DNA from: Allolobophora icterica | Taxonomy: Eukaryota; Annelida; Clitellata; Crassiclitellata; Lumbricidae | Reading direction: 5' to 3' | Length of the DNA stretch: 64,000 bases | NCBI GenBank assembly: GCA_963556255.1 | Contig: OY744607.1 | Coordinates: 45,450,737-45,514,736 of the forward strand | Shown here: piece after piece, positions 10,905 through 23,230 of the stretch | How positions within the stretch are numbered: position 1 is the stretch's first letter | Layout of the letters: each line of letters starts with the position of its first letter | The notes under the pieces: generated by a model | Told to the model about the DNA's origin: nothing | The model's database searches: none | Seen by the model: the letters and a program-made list of their open reading frames with translations, nothing else | Translations under genes and position numbers: made by a program

Positions 10905-11382
10905 CTCCATAGGCGGATTGTGTTTTGAAATTTGGGGAATTGGGGAGGGTAGCGTATTAATGGGTTCTGGTAAGTATTTGAAGAAAACAAACGGAAAAAA
11001 ATTAAGAAATAGGTATGTTCATTGAAATCCCTCAGAATATGCATGTCTATGATCATTGCATTCATCATCGGCTACCAGGGATTCATCTGACAAGGAACTT
11101 CGTCTTCGTGCAAAACAAAACGATCGATAGTGGTTAATTAGGGATAGCTGAAAACTCACCTGCGATCTTTTGCCTATGTGTACAATCGAGGCCTAAGGTT
11201 AGGTCAAAGTCAAGGAGAAAAAAGCGAAGAGAAAAAACTGGCTGCACTTCACTTCATCCATTCATTTATTCATCCATTCTTCTATAGATCGATCCTTCGT
11301 GTCTGCTTATCTATCCATCTGTCGTCTGCTTGCTACCTATATACTATATATGTCTGCCTGTCTGGTCAGCTGCCTTCCTACC

Positions 11383-11621
11383 CATGGGCGGCGATACCGG
11401 GGAGGGTCGAGGGGACCAGACCCCTCCACCATTGAGAGTGGGGGGGGGGACACGCCATACCCCCTAATTTGGAAAAATCACCAAAAAGGGGTAAACAGGT
11501 AAACAGTGTATCACGCGCGAAATTTTTTTAACCTTTTTTAACCAGATCAGTTCAAAACTCTCTTTTGACCAGATCAGTTCTAAAGTGTCCCCCCACCTGT
11601 CAAACAAGATCGCCGCTACTG
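11383..11621. mobile_element. MITE family with CATGGGCGGCGATC ends, copy 2
   Basis: Same termini as the 5182-5361 copy. Flanks TTCCTACC (11375-11382) and TTCCTACT (11622-11629) match at 7 of 8 bases. Internal 'CAGATCAGTTC' repeats are shared with copy 1. Confidence 0.75.
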
Positions 11622-12235
11622 TTCCTACTTCCTACGTACCTGACTGTCTGCCCGGGTGCCTATCTACCTGCCCGGTTACCTGACTGCTTGCATACTCTCT
11701 CTGTCTGCTCTCTGGATGTCTTTTTTCATGTACATTTGCCTGTCTAGCTGTGTGGTAGTCTGTCTGCCTACCTGGACGTCTGTCTGTCTACCTACATGGC
11801 TGTCTGTTTTCCTTTCTCAATTCTCACAGCATGCCTACTTGCCTGTCATATACCCTTCTAACGCTCCCTCGCCTTTCACAAACCCCAGCCTGTAGGCCTA
11901 TTATCGCCTACGTCCATGATACTCCGCCAATTTTTTATTACCAGTTTTTACTTTAGATGTAATGATGTACTTACACGCTGATTATGTTGCCAATCTGATC
12001 TGTCGGCCGAGGAAATTCATTCCCACCCCATCCGAGGCAAATTAGGTGCTTGTAAAACAATGGAGCAAATGTGTGATGGTTATCACCCTTCTGCATAACA
12101 ACAACATGACATTTAGTTTCAGAGGTTAATTGACCAACAGCGGGTTGTATACGACCAGCGCTACAAGGATGTAAGATGCGTACAATAGGCAGATTGAACT
12201 TAGATACAAATCACTTGGCTGCGCAGGCTGACAGA

Positions 12236-12602
<367 letters not shown>

Positions 12603-13303
12603 AGATGGCCAGATAGGCAAATGATAGATATACAGGCTGGAAGACAGAAGACAAAACGCTGCACTACCTTGTAATGGTAAACTCCAAATTCTGAAGCGCT
12701 GCTCTTAAGCTAAGTGCAGGGCACCAGCTTATTCACGAGCGTTGCGTTGTGTCAGAGGGGTTACCCAGATATGTTCAGTACAGAGATTCCAGTCCAATTA
12801 CCTCAGCTATTATAGACTTGCACCGTCCCTGAACAACACCATTCCTCTGAGGACTGATCTTCTGGACATTGACCTGATTACGGTTTGGTTTTGGTGCGCC
12901 ATCGTTTAATGCCTTGTGCTTTAGACATCGGCGCAACAGAAATTACTAATTACAATTACAGTTACCTGCTTTCTGTTGCTTAGACTCGCTTTTTGGCGCC
13001 GAAGAAATCGCAAGATTACAGTTACGATGCAACATTCATCATCGACGTAAAGCGCTATATAAACAGGCATATAAATATAAATAGTCGTGATGTATGAATA
13101 TATAATTACATCTCGGCAAGACATCTGATACGTTAGTGGGTCCAAGTTTTCATTAGCAGCAGTGCTTGACCTCATCTCGCGATGCCAAATGGACCGTGAC
13201 AACTGCACAGTTCACGGTCCAACACACACATGATCTGAGCTGACTGCCACAACAACAACAGGCTCACCTGTAATTTTACTCATTATATAATATGTTTGAT
13301 ATA

Positions 13304-13308
<5 letters not shown>

Positions 13309-13347
<39 letters not shown>

Positions 13348-13571
13348 CTATGAATGTATAAATTGTTCATATACAATATGCATGTAGTGCATAAACATCA
13401 TTTGCATATTTCGGAAGATGTAGGCCATATATATATATATATAATTTTATGCTGATTTTTAAAGCACGGACTCTGAATGGCATATATAAATTATGCTGAG
13501 TTAAGTCAAATCAACATAAATAAAACATGTGTGTGTGTGTGTGTATGTGTGTGTGTATGTGTGTGTGTGAT
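13309..13571. repeat. (AT)n and (GT)n microsatellites
   Basis: Pure (AT)n at about 13309-13344, short (AT)n near 13428, and (GT)n interrupted by AT at about 13529-13570, with AT-rich sequence between. Confidence 0.95.
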
Positions 13572-14089
13572 TCATATGCCCTAGGCTACACACACAGTCA
13601 CACACACTCACAGAGGTCCTTATTATTACGAATGTGCTCAAAGGCTAGCTGCATATCAGGCTTTTGGGTCTGAATGTGACAGATAAATAGAGTTTTCAGG
13701 TCTAAACACACTGACGTAGGCCTATAAAGGCCTACAGATGCTCGTGTACAAATGCTCTATACGTGGAGACGTAAGCGCATTGTGAAGGCCTACATTGTAA
13801 CATATAGGCCTATAAGATAGACTATATTCAGCCCACAGTCGATAGAAAGACTCGGCTAGTGGTGTTCCATTATAAAGATCCTGCTTTTAAAATCTGTTAG
13901 GGTCGAGGCTGAGGTTCGCTAATAGTTGAGTTGGACTTAGAAGAAGAAGGTCATCTTCTGTCGAACGGAGGAACTTCAACTACGGGAAGTAAGTGGAGAT
14001 CGATCGACAGGAAGACATAATTGTTGACATAACAACTTCTTACGCAACAACGTATCTCTCAGCACTCCTGTTATACCTGTTTTTTTTTA

Positions 14090-14580
14090 TATTTATGTAT
14101 GTACGTATATATGCATGTAAGCATGTATAGATGTATGTGCGTAGGTATGGATGTATGTGTATGTTATGTGTGTGCATGTATGCATATATATGCATGTATT
14201 TATGTAAGTATGTGTGTACGTATGCATGTTTGTAGGTATTTATGTAAGTATGTATTGTATGTATAGATATTATGTACCTATGTACTCGTGTATGTAAACT
14301 TATGTAGGCCTATGTAAGTATGCATAGATGTATGTATGTATTTTTTATATACTTATGTATGTACAGTATGTACATACTTATAGATGTATGTATGATTGTA
14401 TGTATGTATTTGTGCAAATATGCATGCATGCACTGTGCAAGTATATCTTTGAACGTATGCAAGTAATTTTTTGTACGTATGCAAGTATATCTTTGTATGC
14501 TTGTAGGGGCCTATATGATTTGTAAAAAGGCCTACATCTGTTTCTGTCTGTCTGTCTGTCTATTTGTCTCTGTATCTGTC
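14090..14580. repeat. Degenerate (GTAT)n array ending in (CTGT)n
   Basis: Roughly 430 bp of diverged GTAT/GTAC repeats followed by a short TCTG run at 14540-14582. No gene found in it. Confidence 0.9.
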
Positions 14581-14822
14581 TGTTCGTATCCGTGAATGTG
14601 TCTGAGCATTTGCTTAGCGCCTTCGAAAATCTCCCGCATGCACTATATGTTTGTGGCAGGGAGGGATTGGTGTCTGAAAATGTGGTTGATGGGGAAGTAG
14701 ATGCATCACGGGCAAAATGCTTCCCCAGAGGAGGAGAAATAATCCTTTGTATCACTAGAAATAAATTCATTTGTTGTGCTCCCTCTGATGTTTGGAAGGA
14801 CAACGGACCTACCTATATATAC

Positions 14823-14877
<55 letters not shown>

Positions 14878-14914
14878 GGCAGGCAGGCAGACAGACAGAC
14901 AGACAGGCAGACAG
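14823..14914. repeat. (CAGA)n microsatellite
   Basis: About 90 bp of CAGA repeat with a few CAGG variants. Confidence 0.97.
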
Positions 14915-15113
14915 GTATCCATTTCACCGTAATGACCTCCTGATGCGCTAGCTATCGATGCCTTGTGCGTTATCATGACGGCGTATATAGAAGTCATAAG
15001 ATAAGGGGAAAGAAGAACGTAAGCGATCAAATCAGACACAGATTCAATTTGAAGAACTGAACGTAACAGTCTTAGATAAACATGAGGTTGTAAACTGCTG
15101 TAGGTTGCAATGG

Positions 15114-15352
15114 GGTGCGCGATAATCTTGTGGCTATAGCGTGCTGGACGGTCAAACGAGAGGTTCGAGATTCAAGTCTCCCTATATGACTCAGTCATAA
15201 TGAGTACATTGACCGTACACTGTCGGTGGGTAGATCAGGCGGCGAGGGAGAGGACCGACCACCTGTTCCCGTATGCCGAGGCTAAGAAAAGGAAATCGCT
15301 AGCACTTCATGTCTGCCTCTCAGGATAGCTGAACGGACTGTTCTTCTTCTTC
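15114..15352 (+). mobile_element. tRNA-derived SINE, family S2, inserted at the ankyrin-gene start codon
   Basis: The head has a tRNA-like B box (GGTTCGAGATTCAAG). The body carries the 'gtacactgtcggtgggta', 'gcgagggaga' and 'gccgaggctaag' blocks also seen, inverted, at 24545, 42360 and 46365. The tail is TTCTTCTTCTTC. An exact 13-bp TSD, TAGGTTGCAATGG, lies at 15101-15113 and 15353-15365, and it contains both an acceptor-type AG and the ATG of the downstream gene. Confidence 0.9.
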
Positions 15353-15361
15353 TAGGTTGCA

Positions 15362-18300
15362 ATGGCTGACGAGAAACAGGCTGTGGCCGAGGGAATTCTG
15401 GAACGGATGTGGAGAGAGGAGTGGCACGACCTTGACCTTCTCCTCAGTCGAACCGGAGACGTCCAGTTCTGGGCCGACGTCATGCGCTACGAACTGGACC
15501 TTGGGACTCTGACCAAAAGCCTGCTCCGGTCCGACACGACACTTGCCAGTCTGAAGGACTTCCACGTCCAGTCCATGTCTCCTTTCCACTACGCTGGACT
15601 GCGAGGAGCCGCAAGTGTCCTTCGAAGGGGTCTTCAGGTCGGACTCAACGTAGACGTCGGTCTGAGGAACGGAACGACGGTCCTTCATCTGGCTTCGTTT
15701 GCTGGAAAGATGGAAACGGTGACTCTGCTTGTGGATGAGTTCCAAGCCAACGTCAATAGAGAAGATGGGTTAGTAAATAGTAGCTACCATCGCGTGGTGT
15801 CAATACAATAGGCCCATTTAGTCGCGTGGTGTCAATACAATGCTTAGTGAGGCTTAGAGTAAGGTCTATAAGACGTATTGATAAATGCGTTGGAGTCGGA
15901 TATTTTCCCCTAATTACTTCCTCATTTTGCGTTTGCCGTAATTTCCCATGACAATAGCATAATACACCGCAGGCTACAGTCTGGAATAGCAACAGTTCAC
16001 TTCACTGTGATAACTTTGCTAAGCCAGTGTGGATTTCGCCGTGTATGAGTAATTCGATATCACTATTCGTTCAGAAAGCCAGGTCTAGATTAGCCGAAAT
16101 GTAGGCCTACTAATTACTAATTAGGCCTGCGTATACACAGGCCATGCGTAGGGCACATTTTGCATGACCTGCTCCCGCCGATTAAGCCCTCCGTCTACCA
16201 TAATATGAGAACGAGGGCCCACGATCGCGTTATCCCACATGCCGATAACTTGATGAGGAAAACTTATATTATTAGAATGTTATATGGGAACATAAATATA
16301 TGGGTCACTATCCGAAAACTGCAGAATGTCCCATGCTGGTTTTTTGAGTTTTTTCGATAATTTCTTCAACTTTTTTTTGCCTATCTTTCAAAGAATGAGC
16401 AGATTAACATTTCCCATCATTGTTTTAGCTGCTAGATTTTGGAAATTTTGAACAAAATTACTAAATGTATACAAAATATCATTACCATCCAATGTCCGAG
16501 ACGGTGTACAAGGCATTAAATTAAGCTTTTACGCAAATTTATTCCATTACAACCTGTAACAAAGGTATATTATTTTGATTAATTAGTAGCTAGCATATGC
16601 AATAATTAAACATTTAGACTCATTTTCATAATATTTATTTCTTCTTGGACCTATTTAAACTTGCCCATAGAAATAAGCATCATAGCCATCCCAATTTTTG
16701 GGAAGCCTATAACTTTTACAGAACGTGCTTACTTACTAAAAGAAGAGCATCAAGAACGAGATATTGTCAACTATTAATGGAATCACACAGATTTGTGTTG
16801 AAATTCCTAATATTTTATTTTTAATTTAAGTTTGTGTGTTCCAAATTACAAGAAAAGTAAATTTCTGCTTCATTACCATCTAGTGTTGTATTTCCTGGTT
16901 TAGGTAGATTACAACATTGACAACTTGTTTTATTTGTCGCTTTTGTTGAACTGATTGAAATTACTTATCTGTTGGAGTAATTCACGTGAAAATGTTTGAC
17001 GGCTGTTTTAAATGTCATCATTTTGTCATTACCATTCGCGGTTGTTTTTCATCATTACCATCCGAATTCATCAGATTTTTGCTATTTTCTCATGACAGTC
17101 GCATCTTGTCTCGGATGGTAATGACGCATTGCTCAGAGTGAATTACATGTATTGTTTGTGAATTATTTGATATAAAAATAAATTGCAAGTACTTAGAATT
17201 TACTATCAACTCTTAGAATGTTGTTCAACTTGTATCTAATGCATATAACATACAGTTATAGCTAATGCTGCACAGATTTTTTCTGCAGCTGAAAATTATA
17301 TTTCTTTTTTAAATAATTTAGAAAAATGTCTTAATTTCTTGACACCAGACTAATATATTATGTGAAGGAAAGGCCTATTGTATTCCTACTTAATGCTGGC
17401 ATCATCTACTTTTAAGAAATTGCCATTTTATAAGCACCAGAGGAATATTTCAGGTTTCCGTGATTAAATATGATTACACAAAAAGGGCGGATTTCAATGA
17501 AAAAAAGAGGAGTTTTGACTTTATAATTTCTGAAAAAAAAAACTTATGATTAAAAATATAGTGGATTTCTTGCAAATTAGTTAAATTTAACTATGTACAT
17601 GACTAAAAAAAAACATTTGCAACCAATTTTGGGGGAAAAAATTTTTTTGTTTTTCGGAGACGAAATTTGTAACATTTCGGATAATGACCCATATAGGCCC
17701 TAATGCATATATGTCTGTCTGTGTTTATATAAATATATGTTGGTAGCAGAAAAATATGTATAGGCCTACGATTAGCGGTTGTACACCAAAATGCGGGTAG
17801 CAATTGGTTTAATAAAGAATATTCTTATCTTATCTTATCTTGTATAGCCTATGCACAGGCGTACACAGCAACTTATGAGGGTTATCTTCCGATTAAGGAA
17901 AAAGGAAATACAGGTTTTTAATGTGTGCTGTGAACTTCCCAACTTCCAAGGTCAAGACATTTGGGGTGGTTGAGCAGCTAACTTATCGGCCTTTTTGTCT
18001 CTCCTACCTGGGTTCGAATTCCCGCACGTCATGTGAAATTCAGACAGCACAGTACTTCGGTGGCCATCTGATCCTAGCTATTTATGACTTCTAGAGCGCC
18101 ATAAGTAGGCCTAGATGGTCGCTTGAAATGACAGCTCAAATCTCATGATCCGCTGGGAAGCCTGTTTGAAATCGTCCAAATCAAATAAACCAGAAGTTAG
18201 GCTATGGTGAAAAAGATCCCCCGAAGTATCATCATCTGAGGTAGAAGTGCCTCCCTGTGTCAGATACCGTACATGGGCTAATTAAGTCTGCCCCGCCAGG

Positions 18301-21300
18301 ATAAGTCTAATACTGAACTGACTTTTTAACGAAGCCCTTGGTCCCTAAGCTTGTTCTTAATAACTTGTAGACTCTAATTTCAAAATTTAGGTATGCATAA
18401 TATTCTGCACTATCTGATTTAGACCCTATAGGCTACGCTTTAAACTTATTTTCCACAAATCCTACCCTGACTCCACTTCATCCGCTTAGGCCTCGCTTGC
18501 TTCAATTCTTAACAACATTCACCTTATCCACCTGTCTGTTTGACCCTTTGATTTAGACCTGGAACCGATTTTGGTCATAGGCCTATATCTGCCTATCGAT
18601 TTTGTTTTGACTGAGCACTGGTTCCTGAGACTTTTCAGGCGCTTTAGAAATCTCGTTTACGATTTTCGAAATATCCTACTGCCATCCAAACTTAGCCTAT
18701 AATTAAATGAGTAAGAAAATAAATCTACGCCTGTAGGCTCAAACTATTATTACATTAGGCACAAATTGGCATTCGTGACGTTCTTACTCACAAGTCATAC
18801 CTCCACCACATAAATTCAAAAATAGAAATCTACGTCCTGGCTGCATAGTAACTTCATCCGGCGACAACAATGTCTATTGTAAAAGGTCCTTGTAAAAGGT
18901 CCTAAAGCGGTAGGCCTACGCTATACGTGTGCGACTGTGCGTGACTTAACTCAAGTGTAAGAGTGGCTTATTCATTCTTCATAATATTCGTCACATCTGC
19001 AAGGCAGTTCAGTTCAGTGTAGCCCTAGGCTACCTGTCTGGTAAATGGTCCAATACTTAAACGACACCACAGGCCCTAATTTATGTTTGATCGCAGGTGA
19101 AAGGTTATTAAGCAGGTAGGCCTACAATGAAGTTTCAAGATTCTGCATTTGCAAAATAGGCCTATATCCTAAAATTCATGCCTTGAGCGTTACGCTGGTG
19201 TATGAAATTTGTGCAAATGGTGAAAAACTGGTCTTATATTTGGCGAAGATCGTTCCTAAACCGAGACACGCTTTCCCAGTCATCGATCGCTGCTGTCCAC
19301 AATCCTGCCTCACCTTTCAGCAATAAATGGGCATGAACTATTATGGCCTACCTTCATAACGGTAGATTTTGCCAGTCTTGTTGTCAAGACCTTAAACCTC
19401 AAGACCAGGACCAAGACCTTGAACCTCGAGACCAAGACCAAGACCTTGAACCTCAAGACCAAGACCAAGACCTTGAACCTCAAGACCAAGACCAAGACCA
19501 AGACCTTGAACCTCAAGACCAAGACCGAGACCAAGACCCCAAAAAATCACAGTCGTATCCAGACTTCTATTCCTTACTAAAAATTTTTCCTGTCGGTCAA
19601 CTCGTTATTTTAATGAAAACGTGAGTTTTTTCTTTTATTCAAGCAAAACAACTCTAAATGGAGACTGCATAGAATTCCGAATTCATATTTACAAAAGTCC
19701 TTCATGCGAAATGTTATTCCAAATGCCTGTTGAATTTTATAAAAACTAATTTGCTCAGAATTTTCTGTGGGGAAAAACACGGTCTACAAGTGCTGAAATC
19801 GCTAGCACACAAAGCAGCATTTCAAGAACCGGATGTAAATGTACAAATTAATCATGAGTCTGTTTTGAAATCATTCCATGGTAAATAACCGGAAGTCAAA
19901 ATTATTGTCCAAAACAACAGTGAAGCCTCATTCACACCATGTAAATACTAAGGCAATAACTGTATGAGTAATTGCTGGATAAATTTTTAAAATTCTTGCC
20001 GTTTGTTAAAATTATTGACTGTTCATATTGACAAAAGTCTTAGTCTTGGTCTTGCAAAACCAAGACCAAGACTTTGAACCTCAAGACCAAGACCAAGACC
20101 AAGACCTTGAACCTCAAGACCAAGACCTTGAACCTCAAGACCAAGACCAAGACCAAGACTTTTAAAAACGAACTCGAGTGCACTCGAGACCAAGACCTTG
20201 GTCTCGAGGACAACAAGACTGGATTTTGCTATTGCTAGAGTTTTCTAACTGAACTGTCAAATTATTATTTTGTCTTAAAGGCTTCGTTGTTGTCCACTTC
20301 ACTACGCCAGTGCACAAGGTCACCAACGGGTGGTGGAGTTCCTAGTGAGTCGGGGAGCTGATATTGGAGCTCGGGACTCCGAAGGGACTACGGCCGCTTA
20401 TCACGCTCGCAAGCATCGCCACCAGCCCATCGTTTCCTACCTTCTCGACACTTCTGGCGATGGGGACGTTCTTCTGGTAGAGGAGCAATCGCTGATCAAT
20501 GAAGTTCACACGGCGGACGGGAAAGATAGTCCTCTGTACACACGTGTGTGCAAGAAAAACAAGAAAAGACTGCGTGCGTTGGATTACGAGGAAGTTGAAC
20601 AATCATCCGACAGGGACAATAAGGTTGAAACTGTCAATGGAAGTCAGGATGCGGGCGACAAAAGCAGACCTGTTGATAAAAAGAAAGACGCGAAAAAGTC
20701 AGAAGAAAGAATGGTTTACGAAAATACAGAGTTTCCACTTGCTTCAGCTACTCTGCTGGAGACAGAGGGTGGTCACGCTTGCATGTACAACAACGGCGCA
20801 AACGACGCGTCTTCATCTGATGAAAAGCGGCATGTTTTGAAGACATCTGAGGAAGATGTTGGACTTGTAAGCGACTCCGTCACGAATTCCATTGCTTTGA
20901 GCGAACGCGCAGCTTTGGACCGAAGCGACGAAAGCAACGAGGTCGCAAAATACAAGCTACAATCAGGCAGAAGGCAACACTGCTACGAAGAAATAAAACT
21001 TCCAAACGATTCCGTGACTGACCCGACAGTTTCACATGGCTATGCAAGCGTGGAGGAAAATATAAATATGACAAAAGCGGGATTCGGCAGAAGAAACCAT
21101 ATCTACGAAGAAATCGAACTTCCGAGCGATACGATGCCGCTAGAAATGGGGCTACATAATCGCAACGCATTTTCATGTACGGTAAACGATACGCCAAATG
21201 TGATCGCTAACAGCTTCAGTCTGAATCAAGAGTACGAAGAGCTCAACATTTCCTCTGATTCAGCCGACCCTAATTCAAACATTCTGAAGGAAAGTGCTAC

Positions 21301-22207
21301 TGAAGAGGAAATCATACCCACAATCGACATTTCGAAGTTTGTTCGAAGACCACACCGATACGAAGAAATAAAACTTCCGTGCGACGAAGACCCGAACAAA
21401 ATACACTTGGATGAATATCAGGTCGAACAGGAAGTTCGTCAGTTACTCAGACAGGAAATGAGAAAACTAGAACTGATGGGAAACGCTGTCGACGTGGACA
21501 ACTCTTCACGTGGCTCGGACGCCATTAGGAACTTCTTTAAAGTCAGCGAAATTGCCGAAGAGGTGGCCCCCAACGGTCATTATGACATGACAGCCATTAT
21601 AACGCTGACTCGGCTTCGACGATTATTACGCGAAGAATTTCAAAGGTTTGCGGACCAGTTGCGATTAACGGAAGCACTCTCGAAAATAGGAGTTCAAAAC
21701 AAAGAAGATTGTAAGATAGTTCCAACTTCCACATCCCCTCACGTGCCATCCGCAACGGGGTTATACGACGAAATCGCCACCTGCAATTTCGGTGAAACTG
21801 GATGCGAACTTGAAAGAACTGAAGCAATCAAGCCTGCACCAAGGAAAGAGAAGGACCCAAGAGAAGATAAAGAAACGAAACACCGCGATGATTCACCGTC
21901 AAGTCTGCCCCAGTCGACTGATCGAAGGAAACCGGAAATTGCAGAACAGACAAAGAGGGAGTCAAAGTTCAACTTCTCTCCGCTGCTTCTGCGCAGAGAT
22001 CCCCGCAACCGGAAGCAGAAAGGAAATGAAAGTCGGTCACCGCACCACTCACCTCTGCGTATGAACGCGCAGAACGATAAAGTGCAAGAGGCAAACGGTC
22101 CAAAGACTGAACAGGACCTTCAAAAATGGGATGAACTGTCAGTTAAAGCCGGCCAATCGCAATTCTATGTCAGTCTAGCGCAAAATAACAACCATTCGGA
22201 GATTTAA
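15362..22207 (+). CDS. Ankyrin-repeat protein with repeated YEEI-type tyrosine motifs (two exons)
   Basis: Exons 15362-15768 and 20281-22207 join across a phase-2 intron (donor GG/GTTAGT, acceptor TTAAAG), giving 777 residues. Residues about 80-200 form about four ankyrin repeats; clear cores are TVLHLASFAGKMETVTLLVD and, across the splice, CPLHYASAQGHQRVVEFLVS. The rest is long, charged and probably disordered. It carries Y238-EEV, Y282-ENT, Y371-EEI, Y411-EEI, Y454-EEL, Y496-EEI and Y631-DEI. The four central ones recur every 40-43 residues, and three of them follow an RR-x-H-x element. pYEEI is the classical high-affinity ligand of Src-family SH2 domains, so I infer a cytoplasmic phospho-scaffold. 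No transmembrane segment or enzyme domain was seen. The start is the ATG at 15362 just after a putative acceptor at 15354-15355, so a 5' non-coding exon may exist upstream. The intron holds a 1.4-kb TIR element and a K element ending 59 bp before exon 2. Family not recognised beyond ankyrin. Confidence 0.85.
16299..17693. mobile_element. 1.4-kb element with about 20-bp terminal inverted repeats
   Basis: Ends TATGGGTCACTATCCGAAA and TTTCGGATAATGACCCATA pair with one mismatch. The flanking dinucleotide is TA on both sides, suggesting a TA target (Tc1/mariner or similar). The interior is AT-rich, lacks long frames, and repeats ATTACCATC on both strands at least six times. It lies inside the ankyrin-gene intron. 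Confidence 0.6.
17778..17842 (+). mobile_element. Retroelement 3' end with (TTATC)n tail
   Basis: 'GTTGTACACCAAAATGCGG' and 'TTAATAAAGAATATTCTTAT' end in a TTATC repeat. The same 3' end recurs at 22608-22660, and a related piece occurs inverted near 41565-41595 ('aaccgcactttggtttaca'). A shared tail with an AATAAA-like end and a microsatellite suggests a LINE or SINE 3' terminus. Confidence 0.5.
17955..18115 (+). mobile_element. SINE-like sequence with B box
   Basis: A GGTTCGAATTCCC B-box match lies 45-50 bp after a weak A box and is followed by a non-tRNA body including 'ctagagcgcc'. Divergent, so only a tentative call. Confidence 0.45.
18116..19364. other. Intronic stretch without a recognised feature
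   Basis: Within the ankyrin-gene intron. I see no exon, TIR pair or tandem array here, only scattered TAGGCCTA octamers. Confidence 0.5.
19373..20221 (+). mobile_element. hAT-like non-autonomous element 'K', copy 2
   Basis: TIRs CAGTCTTGTTGTC / GACAACAAGACTG lie between exact 8-bp TSDs, GATTTTGC (19365-19372 and 20222-20229). Same arm and core organisation as copy 1. It ends only 59 bp before exon 2 of the ankyrin gene, so the branch point and pyrimidine tract of that exon must lie in the short remaining flank. Confidence 0.92.
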
Positions 22208-22365
22208 AGCTCAGAGGACGTGTGTCACGACGCTTTTGGAACACAGGAACGGACTAGCCTAGTTATCACCAGGTATAGAATCACTTCGGTGAAGGACTAA
22301 ATTTGAGATAATTTAGTTTGCAATTAATTCTGCCAAACCTACGTGAGCCGAAATACCATTCGGGA

Positions 22366-22371
22366 AATAAA
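22366..22371 (+). terminator. Possible polyadenylation signal of the ankyrin-repeat gene
   Basis: AATAAA 159 bp after the stop codon. A second AATAAA near 22636 belongs to a repeated retroelement end and is less likely to be used. Confidence 0.5.
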
Positions 22372-22435
22372 CTACATAGTTAATTATAACAATATAAACT
22401 ATATATATAGGCCTAGGCCTATGTAGGCCTACATG

Positions 22436-22439
<4 letters not shown>

Positions 22440-22477
<38 letters not shown>
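22440..22477. repeat. (TA)n microsatellite
   Basis: About 38 bp of pure TA repeat flanked by TAGGCCTA motifs. Confidence 0.95.
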
Positions 22478-22479
<2 letters not shown>

Positions 22480-22820
22480 CCTACATACATATATATGTAT
22501 GTATTGATGAATAATTCTCGTTGTTTAACTTTATTTATTTAGATTTAGCCACTGCCAGCTTTGCATGGCTCAGTATGTGTGAATGTTTTTTTTATGTTTT
22601 TATATGTTTATGTACACCAAAATGCGGTTCGCATTAATAAAGAATATTCTATTCTATATAAATAAATGAAAATACACTTGAAAAAATGCATATCGCGATA
22701 TACCAAATCGTTTTTTTAGCCTTCAATAAATCTATGGCTCTTTGATATTGACCAGTTTTATAGAGATCTGTGAATATTATTGTAATTTAATTTGTATAAA
22801 CATAGGCCTAAAGAAGACTT

Positions 22821-22886
22821 CGTTTTTGCACAAACAATGCATTACAAACGTTGCAACGTTTGTAATGCATTGTTTGTGCAAAAACG
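22821..22886. repeat. 66-bp perfect palindrome
   Basis: The 33 bases from 22821 (CGTTTTTGCACAAACAATGC...) are exactly the reverse complement of the 33 bases ending at 22886, with no spacer. The centre is AACGTTGCAACGTT, and its inner core CGTTGCAACGTTT recurs at 22885-22897. Confidence 0.95.
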
Positions 22887-22904
22887 TTGCAACGTTTAAT
22901 TCAA

Positions 22905-23230
22905 GGAAGCTACATACACAGAAATGGAAAATTGTGTAAATAATTGAATATCCGGTATGCTTTCTAACTCACAGATGTCGCCCTGCTTTAGTGCTTTTAC
23001 CGAATATTAAATACGATGTTTTACTTTCCATAGGGAATGTTTTACTCTGAAAATATATTTATTCATTGATTTTTATTCTAAAATATAATAACTGCAATGC
23101 ATTTGTTATGTAAACAAGATGCATTCCTTTCCTGTGTGCCAGAAGGCCATGCTCAAATAAGTAATACAACAATAAAGAAGGACTTTTTAGTCCGGTGTTG
23201 TTTTGGCGGTTTGGGCCCAATCTACGTTGA
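22905..23230 (+). repeat. Old dispersed repeat, copy 1
   Basis: Aligns in order with 35925-36215 through shared blocks such as 'atatccggt', 'attaaat.cgatgtttta', 'gcatttgt.atg.aaacaaga' and 'tttcctgt'. No TSD or termini recognised; probably a decayed retroelement. Confidence 0.55.

Noticed and set aside
15320..15745. Minus-strand 141-residue frame
   Set aside because: Antisense shadow of the first ankyrin-gene exon; no family resemblance.
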